Of a stretch of DNA of 15,886 bases, positions 5,432 to 12,534 are shown piece by piece; position 1 is the first letter of the stretch; each line of letters starts with the position of its first letter. The DNA is taken from positions 1 to 15,886 of the forward strand of contig CAZCKC010000084.1 in assembly GCA_964499235.1 (NCBI GenBank). Direction: 5' to 3'. The notes beneath the pieces were generated by a model, which was not told the DNA's origin, did no database searches, and saw only the letters and a program-made list of their open reading frames with translations. Position numbers and translations under genes: made by a program. The DNA comes from JAFGRR01 sp964499235. Its GTDB lineage: Bacteria > Planctomycetota > Phycisphaerae > UBA1845 > Fen-1342.

Positions 5432-8011
5432 ATGTCCGTAGCACAGACGTTGATCGAGAAGATCGTGCAGCGCCACGCGGTGGGCTGGGCTGAGCCGCGG
5501 CCGGTGCGGGCCGGGGACTTCGTCACCGTGCGTCCCGCGCACGTGATGACGCATGACAACACGTCGGCGGTCAAGCAGAAGTTCGACACGCTCGGCGTTG
5601 GCCGGATCGCCGATCGGGGCCAGCCGGTCTTCGCGCTCGACCACGACATTCAAAACACCGCTGAGGCCACCCGGGCGAAGCACGCCGCGATCGAGGCTTT
5701 CGCCCGCGAGCAGGGGGTCGATTTCCACCCGGCCGGGCGTGGCATTGGCCACCAGCTGATGGTGGAAGCAGGTTACGTCCTGCCGGGAACCCTGGTGGTC
5801 GCGTCGGACTCGCACAGCAACATGTACGGCGCGCTCGGCGCGCTCGGGACGCCCGTTGTCCGGACCGACGCCGCGGGCATCTGGGCCACCGGGACCACGT
5901 GGTGGCAGGTGCCGGAGATCGTCCGGGTCACGCTGACGGGCAAGCTGCCGGCCGGCGTGACCGGCAAGGATGTGATCATCGCCCTGTGCGGCGTTTTCGA
6001 CCACGACGAGGTGCTCAACTGCGCCATCGAGTTCGCTGGCCCCGGCGTCGCGAGCCTCGACATCGACGCGCGGCTGACGATCGCGAACATGACGACGGAA
6101 TGGGGTGCACTGGCCGGCGTGTTCCCCTGGGACCGGGTGACGCGCGACTACCTGCGGCAGCGCGCTATTGTCCTGGGCCAGCGAACCGCTGCGCCGGCAC
6201 GCCTGACGCCAGCGCGCATCGCCCACGCGCTGGCCGACATGCCCATCGCCGACGCCGGCGCACCGTACGCAAAAGAGCTGTCGTTCGATCTCTCGCACGT
6301 CGCGCCGTTCGTGGCCGGCCCGGACACCATCAAGCGGGTCCAGCCGGTGTCGAAGCTCGCCGGGCAGCACGTCCGGATCGACAAGGCGTACCTGATGAGC
6401 TGCGTCAACGGCCGCCTGTCCGACTTCGAGGCCGCTGCCGCGGTCCTGGCCGATAGACCGGTGGCGCCAGGGGTGCAGCTCTACATCGCGGCCGCGTCAG
6501 CGGAGGTCGAAGCGGACGCCCGGGCGCGCGGGGTTTGGCAGACGCTGCTGAACGCCGGCGCGCGGCCGCTGCCCCCCGGCTGCGGGGCGTGCATCGGGCT
6601 CGGGGCGGGGACACTCGCGGCCGGGGAGGTCGGGATCTCGGCGACCAACCGGAACTTCAAGGGGCGGATGGGACACCGTGACGCGCAGGCCTACCTCGCG
6701 AGCCCCGCTGTCGTGGCCGCGTCGGCGGCCGCGGGCTACATCACCGGCCCGGAAGGCGCCGCGGACGCGTCCGGCCGCGGGGCAAACCTCGACGAACTGC
6801 GCGCCACCGCCCAGTGCACCACGGCCGCCCAGCCCGCCGTTTCGTCGGCCGTCGAGCTGCTGCCCGGCTTTCCGGCAGGCATCACCGGCGAGCTGCTCTT
6901 CCTGCCCGTCGACAACCTGAACACCGACGGCATCTACGGGAAAGAGCACACCTACCGCGAGGACCTGACGCCGGCCGAGATGGCGCAGGTCGTCTGCGCC
7001 AACTACGACCCCGCGTTCGCGGCGCAGGTGCGGCCGGGTGACCTGCTGGCGGCGGGCGCGAACTTCGGCTGCGGCTCGTCACGGGAGCAGGCCGCCACCG
7101 CGCTGCGCCACGCGGGCATCGGTCTGGTTATCGCCGAGTCGTTCTCCCAGACGTACAAGCGCAACGCGTTCAACAACGGCTTCATCGTCATCGCGTGCCC
7201 GCCGCTCATCGACCGCCTGCGCCGGCAGTTCGCCGCCGAAGCGTGTCCGACGATCCGGACGGAGTTGTCGGCGGCGGTCGACTTCGAGCGCGGCGTCATC
7301 CGCGCGTGCGACGAAGCGTATCCCTTTGCGCCGCTCGGCTCGGCGGCGCAGGAGCTCATCGTGGCCGGCGGACTCGAAGCATTGATTCGTCCGCAACTCG
7401 CGGCGACCTCACGCCGGCCGGTCGCTGCCCAGGAGGTCTTTGCAACCATGCGTGATGCCATCCTCGAGGCGTTTCCGGAGATCAACGAGCTGACGGCGGC
7501 GCGGCTGCGCGACCAGGTCGTTGCGGTGTGGACGGACGCGCTGGAGACCGGCGGCTGGACGATGGAAGCGCTGCGGGCGATTCCCTTCACGCTACTGGCC
7601 GGCGACATCGACATTCGGTTCCTCGAGCACGTGCGGACGGGCGCGCGGCTGTCGCTGGCGGTCCACGACGTGCTGCAGGACGCCTACGGCACCCGCGTGC
7701 CGCTCGACCGTGACACGCTGCTGGCCGGCGCGCTGCTGGCGGACGTGGGCAAGCCGATCGAGTACGTGAAGGGCCCCGACGGCCGCCCGCAGAAGGGTCC
7801 GCGCGGCGACCTGCTGCGCCACCCGTTCAGCGGCGTGGGGCTCTGTTGGAAGCACGGCTTGCCGGACGCGGTCATGCACATCGTCGCAACCCACAGCAAG
7901 GAGGGCGACCACGTGCAGCGGACGCTCGAGAGCATCATCTTCCACCACGCCGACTTCGTCGATTTCGACATCGCCTGCGCCCTCGGCAAGGGCGCCGGCC
8001 GACGGGGCTAA
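5432..8011 (+). CDS. Homoaconitase-like hydro-lyase (fused large and small subunits) with C-terminal HD domain
   Basis: The 859-residue protein belongs to the aconitase superfamily and is closest in wording to fungal homoaconitase (Lys4). Examples are VMTHDNT, DFHPAGRGIGHQ, VASDSHSNMYG, NMTTEWGALAG, GISATNRNFKGRMG and DNLNTDGIYG. The catalytic half (about 1-470) holds the 4Fe-4S ligands Cys324, Cys384 and Cys387. The swivel domain (about 475-655) has FGCGSSREQ (545-553) with the active-site Ser/Arg. The expected reaction is hydration/dehydration of a cis-aconitate homologue. Residues about 665-859 form an HD-type phosphohydrolase-like domain (His733, Asp771, His797, His816, His821, HHAD at 838-841); the classic HD pair reads Ala770-Asp771, so metal binding may be altered. 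The ATG at 5432 was preferred over upstream in-frame codons because it gives the family N-terminus (LIEKIVQRHAVG); the ribosome site is weak. Ordinary Lys4 lacks the HD part. The substrate is inferred, not shown. Confidence 0.87.
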   Translation: MSVAQTLIEKIVQRHAVGWAEPRPVRAGDFVTVRPAHVMTHDNTSAVKQKFDTLGVGRIADRGQPVFALDHDIQNTAEATRAKHAAIEAFAREQGVDFHPAGRGIGHQLMVEAGYVLPGTLVVASDSHSNMYGALGALGTPVVRTDAAGIWATGTTWWQVPEIVRVTLTGKLPAGVTGKDVIIALCGVFDHDEVLNCAIEFAGPGVASLDIDARLTIANMTTEWGALAGVFPWDRVTRDYLRQRAIVLGQRTAAPARLTPARIAHALADMPIADAGAPYAKELSFDLSHVAPFVAGPDTIKRVQPVSKLAGQHVRIDKAYLMSCVNGRLSDFEAAAAVLADRPVAPGVQLYIAAASAEVEADARARGVWQTLLNAGARPLPPGCGACIGLGAGTLAAGEVGISATNRNFKGRMGHRDAQAYLASPAVVAASAAAGYITGPEGAADASGRGANLDELRATAQCTTAAQPAVSSAVELLPGFPAGITGELLFLPVDNLNTDGIYGKEHTYREDLTPAEMAQVVCANYDPAFAAQVRPGDLLAAGANFGCGSSREQAATALRHAGIGLVIAESFSQTYKRNAFNNGFIVIACPPLIDRLRRQFAAEACPTIRTELSAAVDFERGVIRACDEAYPFAPLGSAAQELIVAGGLEALIRPQLAATSRRPVAAQEVFATMRDAILEAFPEINELTAARLRDQVVAVWTDALETGGWTMEALRAIPFTLLAGDIDIRFLEHVRTGARLSLAVHDVLQDAYGTRVPLDRDTLLAGALLADVGKPIEYVKGPDGRPQKGPRGDLLRHPFSGVGLCWKHGLPDAVMHIVATHSKEGDHVQRTLESIIFHHADFVDFDIACALGKGAGRRG

Positions 8012-8038
8012 CCGGGTCCGTCATTCGAGGAGCTGCCA

Positions 8039-9579
8039 GTGGCCACCATCACGGCAACGATCAGCGAGTGGGCCTGCAACGTCACCTACGACGACCTCCC
8101 GCCGGAAGCCATCGACGCCGCCAAGCGGTTTCTGTTCGACACCCTCGGCTGTGCGCTCGGCGGGTCGCAGGTTCACGACGTGCAGCTGTTCCGCGCGCAC
8201 TACCGCGCCCTCGACCAGCCCGGCCCGTGCACCGTCATCGGCAGCGGCGAAAAGATGAACCCCGTCGCCGCCGGCCTGCTCAACGCGCTGATGACCCGGG
8301 CGCTGGATTACAACGACATCTATTGGAAGCAGGACCCCGCGCACCCGTCCGACCTGGCGGCCGGCCCGCTCGTCTTCACCGAGCTCCGGCGCCTGAACGG
8401 CCGCGAGCTGCTGACGGCGCTGGTCGTGGGCTGGGACCTCACGCAGCGGCTGTGCCACATCGCCCGGCCGGGCATCCGCGAGCGCGGCTGGCATCACGCC
8501 ACGCTGATGGCGATTGCCGCGCCCGTCGCAGCCGGCAAGGCGCTCGGGCTCAATCCGGCGCAGATGCAGCACGCCATCGGCATCTGCGCCTGCCATCGCT
8601 TCACCCTGGGCTGCGCGGTGGCCGGCAAGCTGACAATGATGAAGAACACCGTCAGTCCGCTGGCGACGCGGGACGGCATCGAGGCGGCGCTGCTCGCCGA
8701 GCGGGGCTACACCGGGCCGGAGGGGGTGATCGAGGGCAAGGAAGGGATGGTCCACTGCCTCGGTGACGGCTGGGACTTCGACTGGATCACGGCCGACCTC
8801 GGTAGGCGGTGGCTGATCACCGAGTGCGGCATGAAGAGCTTCCCGATCGAAGCCCNNNNNNNNNNNNNNNNNNNNNNNNNNNNNNNNNNNNNNNNNNNNN
8901 NNNNNNNNNNNNNNNNNNNNNNNNNNNNNNNNNNNNNNNNNNNNNNNNNNNNNNNGGTAGGCGGTGGCTGATCACCGAGTGCGGCATGAAGAGCTTCCCG
9001 ATCGAAGCCCTGATGCACTCGCCGGTCAGCGCAACCCTCCGGATCGTCAAGGAGTACGACCTGCTGCCGGACGACATCGCCGAGATCCGAATCGAGTCGA
9101 TCGCCCGGGCGGCCGACATCCTCAGCGATGCGGCCAAGTACGACCCGCAGAGCAAGGAGTCGGCCGACCACAGCCTGCCCTACTGCATCGCGGCGGCCGT
9201 CACGGACCGCATGGTCACCCCGCGGCAGTTTCGCGACGAGCGCCTGTGGGATCCGCGCTTGCGCGCCCAGATGGCCAAGGTGCAGGTCGTCGCCAACGCC
9301 GACTTCGAGCAGGCCTTCCCGGCCCGGCAGTGCACGCGCGTCACGATCACGACGACCGGGGGGAACACGTACGCGGCTGAGCAGGATTATCCGAAGGGCG
9401 ATCCGCGCGATCCGCTGACGCGGCCGGAGCTCACCGATAAGTTCAACGCCCTCGCCGAGCCGGTCCTTTCACCGGACCGCTGCGCAGCGTTGCGGGAACA
9501 GGTCTTCGCCCTCGAGACGCTCGCTGACGCCGCCGGGCTGCTGCAGCTCACCGTGGCAGACCAGGAGGTGCGGGCATGA
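8039..9579 (+). CDS. MmgE/PrpD-family dehydratase, interrupted by an assembly gap
   Basis: Members of this family include 2-methylcitrate dehydratase (PrpD) and cis-aconitate decarboxylase, so a role in dehydrating a citrate-like acid fits the context. Family features are the N-terminal DTLGCALGG, the ALDYNDIYW...AHPSD segment (about 88-105), RERGWHHATLMA, and MMKNTVSPLATRDGIEAA with GYTGPEGVIEGKEG. Start is GTG with GAGGAG (8027-8032) seven nucleotides upstream, 27 bp after the previous gene. The frame appears broken at the 100 Ns, but both sides carry the same 55 bp. Removing one copy plus the Ns leaves 1386 bp, one continuous frame of 461 residues, close to the usual PrpD size. The 3' end overlaps the next gene by 4 bp (ATGA). 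It is therefore an intact gene in the organism. Whether it acts on citrate, homocitrate or 2-methylcitrate is open; a decarboxylase is less likely but possible. Confidence 0.85.
8801..9010. repeat. Identical 55-bp direct repeat flanking the N gap (assembly overlap)
   Basis: Positions 8801-8855 and 8956-9010 are identical over 55 bp and abut the Ns on each side. Both encode the same GRRWLITECGMKSFPIEA peptide, but in different frames of the window. A contig-end overlap of an odd k-mer length such as 55 is typical of de Bruijn graph assembly. This is a scaffolding artefact, not a biological duplication. Confidence 0.92.
8856..8955. other. Assembly gap (100 N)
   Basis: Exactly 100 N form a placeholder of arbitrary length. 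Because the flanking contig ends overlap by 55 bp, the real gap is most likely negative: no sequence is missing and 155 bp should be removed. Confidence 0.95.
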
Positions 9580-10814
9580 CGCGGGCTCACTTTGTGACCG
9601 CGGCGGCCGGGCGGCGGGGCGACGACGTCCGCTCGGACTGCTGGATCCAGCTTTCGCCGTCCGACCGCGCCGACATCGCGATCACGCTGCGCAGCAAGGT
9701 CGCGGCGCTCTATGGCGAGCAGATTCGTGCCCAGGTCACCGGCTTGCTGGCGCAATCCGCGGTTCGCGGGGTTCAGGTGGAGCTCGACGACGCCGGGGCG
9801 CTCCCCGTCGTGATCGAAGCGCGGCTCCAAGCCGCCGCCGAGCGCGCGGGGCTGCCGCTGCCGGATGAGCCTGTACCAGACCGGGCCGGCCGTCGCTTCG
9901 CGGCCAGCACGCGCGATCGCCGCCGCCGCTCGCGGCTGTACCTGCCGGGGAACGAGCCGAAATTCATGCTCAACGCGGCGCTCCACGGACCCGACGCGGT
10001 GATTCTCGATCTCGAGGACAGCGTCGCCCCGCGCGAGAAGGACGCCGCCCGCTGGCTCGTGCGTGGCGCGCTCGCGTCAGTCGACTTCGGCGACTGCGAA
10101 CGGATGGTGCGGATTAACCAGGGCGCCCTCGGCCTCACGGATCTCGACCGGATCGCCGGCTGGGGCGTCCAGGTCTTCCTGATCCCGAAGGTCGAGTCGC
10201 CGGCGCAGGTCCGGACAGTGGCGGGGCACATCGCAACGCTGCGGGCTGCGGGCCGCGCGGGCTTCGCGGCCGGCGAGGAGCGCGCCGTCCACCTCATGCC
10301 GATCATCGAGAGCGCCCGCGGCGCCTGGCACGCGTACGAGATCGCATCCGCAGACCCCACGGTCGTCGCGCTGGCGATCGGCCTCGAGGACTACACCGCC
10401 GACCTCGGTGCGCAGCGCACCCGTGCCGGCCGCGAGAGCGCGTGGGCGCGGGCGCAGGTGGTCAACGGAGCGCGGGCGGCCGGCGTGCAGCCGATCGACA
10501 GCGTCTTCTCCGATGTCGAGGACCTGGCCGCGCTGGAGGAGAACGCGGCCGCGTCACGCCGCCTCGGTTTCGAGGGGATGGGCTGCATTCATCCGCGACA
10601 GATCCGCGTCATTCACGCGGCCTTCGCGCCGAGCGCCGCCGAGCTGGCCCGCGCCCGCGAGATCGTGGCCGCCTTCGAAGCGGCCGAAGCCCAGGGCCTC
10701 GGCGTCGTCGCGCTCGGCAGCAAGATGATCGACCCGCCGGTGGTCAAGCGCGCGCTGCGCCTCGTCCAGGCGGCTGAAGCGCGCGCGGCCTCAGCAGCGG
10801 AGCGAACCGCGTGA
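9576..10814 (+). CDS. Citrate lyase-type acyl carrier/lyase fusion (CitD-CitE)
   Basis: The 412-residue protein fuses two citrate lyase subunits. Residues about 1-92 are a CitD-like acyl carrier domain (RGDDVRSDCWIQL, SKVAALYGEQIRAQV, DDAGALPVVIEARLQAA). Ser20 is the candidate for the phosphoribosyl-dephospho-CoA arm, although the motif reads VRSD rather than the ESGD or SSD of classical CitD. After an Arg-rich linker (about 103-118), residues 119-400 are a CitE/HpcH-type TIM barrel: LYLPGNE, LDLEDSV (Asp145, Glu147), PKVES, IESARGAW (Glu245), GLEDYTADLG (271-280), GMGCIHPRQI. The barrel cleaves the citryl-type thioester to acetyl-carrier plus a 2-oxoacid. AGGAGGTG lies 5 nt before the ATG; the gene overlaps its upstream neighbour by 4 bp and citF downstream by 4 bp, so the complex partners are co-translated. 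Citramalate or homocitrate rather than citrate is possible. Confidence 0.9.
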   Translation: MTRAHFVTAAAGRRGDDVRSDCWIQLSPSDRADIAITLRSKVAALYGEQIRAQVTGLLAQSAVRGVQVELDDAGALPVVIEARLQAAAERAGLPLPDEPVPDRAGRRFAASTRDRRRRSRLYLPGNEPKFMLNAALHGPDAVILDLEDSVAPREKDAARWLVRGALASVDFGDCERMVRINQGALGLTDLDRIAGWGVQVFLIPKVESPAQVRTVAGHIATLRAAGRAGFAAGEERAVHLMPIIESARGAWHAYEIASADPTVVALAIGLEDYTADLGAQRTRAGRESAWARAQVVNGARAAGVQPIDSVFSDVEDLAALEENAAASRRLGFEGMGCIHPRQIRVIHAAFAPSAAELARAREIVAAFEAAEAQGLGVVALGSKMIDPPVVKRALRLVQAAEARAASAAERTA

Positions 10815-12376
10815 AAGCGCCACCGACGACCTGCAACGCGGCCGAACGAACCGTCCCGACCGAAATCAACGGCCAGCCCGCCACGCCCTTCCAGGGGGTC
10901 GGTCAGTTCCGCCCGACGGGCCGCAAGGCCGCCCCGCCGATCCGAACGTGCAGTGACTACCCGGCTGACGGTGACAAGCGCGCCCCGGACCTCATCACGG
11001 CCCTCCGCCGGGCCGGCTTGCGCGACGGCATGACGATCTCGACACACCATCACCTGCGGGACGGCGACTTCGTGGCCAACGCCGTCTTCGCTGCCGCCGC
11101 CGAGCTCACCGTTCGAGACCTGCGTTGGTTTCCGAGCGCGGCCTTTCCCTGTCACGCCCCGCTCATCGAGCAGCTCGATCGCGGCGTCATCCATCACATC
11201 GAGGGCAGCCTCAACGGACCGCTGGGCGATTACTGCACTGACGGCCGGATGCGCGGGATGGGCGTCCTGCGGTCGCACGGCGGACGCTGGCAGGCGGTCC
11301 AGGACGGTGAAGTGCACATCGATGTCGCGGTGCTCGCAGCCCCGACGGCGGATGCTTTCGGCAATGCGAACGGGCTGAACGGCCCGTCGGCGTGCGGTCT
11401 ACTCGGGTTCGGCCTGGTCGATGCCATGTACGCGGATCACGTGATCGTGGTGACCGACCACCTCGTTCCGTTTCCCTGTCTGCCATGGCAGATCCAGGGC
11501 AACCACGTCGACCAGGTCGTGGTGGTCGATCGGATCGGCGACCCCGCGAAGATCGTGTCCGGCACCACGGTCATCACGAAAAGCCCGGACCGGCAGCTCA
11601 TCGCGGAGCGGGCGGCCGACTTTGTCGCCGAGACGGGCATCATGCGCGACGGCTTTTCGTTCCAGGCCGGCGCCGGCGGTACGTCGCTCGCCTTTGCACA
11701 GCACGTATGCGACCGCATGCGGCCGGCCGGCGTCCGAGCTCGTTTCGTGCGCGGCGGCAGTAACCGGTACTTGGCGGAGATGCTGGCTCAGGGGCTGACC
11801 GACGCGATTCTCGACGGGCAGACGTTTGACCTCGCCGGCGTGGCCTCGATGCGCGACGACCCGGCGCACCAGGACACCAGCCCCTTCACGAGCTACAACT
11901 GGCACGGCAAGGGCAACTTCGCGTCAATGCTCGACGTGGTCGTGCTCGGCGCGACCGAGGTCGACCTCGATTTCAATGCCAACGTTGTCACCCATTCGGA
12001 CGGCCGCCTCCTGCACGGGCTGGGCGGGTGGCAGAACTGCCTGGCGGCACGCTGCACGCTGCTGCTGGTGCCGGCTGTCCGCGACCGCATCCCGGTGATC
12101 GTCGATCGCGTGACGACGCTCTGCGGCCCCGGCGAACTGATCGATGTCGTCGTCACCGAGCGCGGCATCGCCGTCAACCCCCGCCGCACCGACTTGCTCG
12201 ACCGCCTCGTCGGCACGTCGCTCCCGCTTCGCTCTTTGGCCGAGATCAAGGACGCAGTTGATACGATGTGCGGCGGCCCACCCGCCAAGCCCCCGCTTTC
12301 CGACGACATCGTCGCCGCCATCAAATGGGTCGATGGCACCGTCATCGACTGCGTCCGCCGCCCCGTCCTCCGCTAA
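10811..12376 (+). CDS. citF: Citrate lyase alpha subunit-type acyl-carrier transferase (CitF)
   Basis: The 521-residue protein matches the citrate lyase alpha subunit, about the usual length (E. coli CitF is slightly above 500). It exchanges the acetyl group on the CitD arm for the incoming acid (citrate: acetyl-ACP transferase step). Landmarks are DGMTISTHHHLRDGD (72-86), a central SFQAGAGGTSLAFA (283-296), HGLGGWQNC (402-410) and VTERGIAVNPRR (448-459), all in conserved CitF order. The start is GTG, overlapping the fused CitDE stop by 4 bp, with GGAG (10799-10802) 8 nt upstream. With the preceding gene it makes a complete alpha/beta/gamma lyase core. The activating enzymes CitC, CitG and CitX are not in the window. 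Homologous citramalate lyase alpha subunits look alike, so the acid handled cannot be fixed from sequence. Confidence 0.92.
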   Translation: MKAPPTTCNAAERTVPTEINGQPATPFQGVGQFRPTGRKAAPPIRTCSDYPADGDKRAPDLITALRRAGLRDGMTISTHHHLRDGDFVANAVFAAAAELTVRDLRWFPSAAFPCHAPLIEQLDRGVIHHIEGSLNGPLGDYCTDGRMRGMGVLRSHGGRWQAVQDGEVHIDVAVLAAPTADAFGNANGLNGPSACGLLGFGLVDAMYADHVIVVTDHLVPFPCLPWQIQGNHVDQVVVVDRIGDPAKIVSGTTVITKSPDRQLIAERAADFVAETGIMRDGFSFQAGAGGTSLAFAQHVCDRMRPAGVRARFVRGGSNRYLAEMLAQGLTDAILDGQTFDLAGVASMRDDPAHQDTSPFTSYNWHGKGNFASMLDVVVLGATEVDLDFNANVVTHSDGRLLHGLGGWQNCLAARCTLLLVPAVRDRIPVIVDRVTTLCGPGELIDVVVTERGIAVNPRRTDLLDRLVGTSLPLRSLAEIKDAVDTMCGGPPAKPPLSDDIVAAIKWVDGTVIDCVRRPVLR

Positions 12377-12428
12377 CGCTGCGCCGACGCGCTGACGCCG
12401 AGCTCATAGACAGCCCCGACTTGTCGAC

Positions 12429-12444
12429 TAGGTGATATTACCTA
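12429..12444. promoter_or_regulatory. 16-bp near-perfect palindrome upstream of the PEP-CTERM gene
   Basis: TAGGTGATATTACCTA pairs at seven of eight positions around its centre; the exception is a G/T pair at 12434/12439. It is AT-rich within a GC-rich background and lies 53 bp after citF and 91 bp before the ATG at 12535. Its place just upstream of the sigma-54-like element suits an activator or repressor dimer site. As RNA it would form only a 5-bp stem, and the three Ts that follow are too few to make a good terminator. Confidence 0.4.
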
Positions 12445-12481
12445 TTTACGTGGCCTCCGTAACCGGTCTTACTGTGGGTCT

Positions 12482-12496
12482 TGGGGGTGAAATTGC
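12482..12496 (+). promoter_or_regulatory. Sigma-54-like promoter candidate
   Basis: TGG (12482-12484) and TTGC (12493-12496) have the GG-N10-GC spacing of a -24/-12 promoter. The -24 part is otherwise a poor match (GGGT where CACG is usual). A start site about 11-12 nt downstream would give a leader of roughly 28 nt containing AGAGGA (12523-12528), a good ribosome site for the ATG at 12535. PEP-CTERM genes in some bacteria are known to depend on sigma-54 and the PrsK/PrsR system, which raises the plausibility. Confidence 0.35.
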
Positions 12497-12534
12497 CGCT
12501 TATCTTCACAACGCCATGGGGAAGAGGAAAGCAA

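Noticed and set aside
8801..9010. Biological direct repeat or insertion scar in the PrpD gene
   Set aside because: The repeat abuts Ns exactly, is 55 bp (a common assembly k-mer size), and collapsing it restores the frame. An assembly artefact explains it better.
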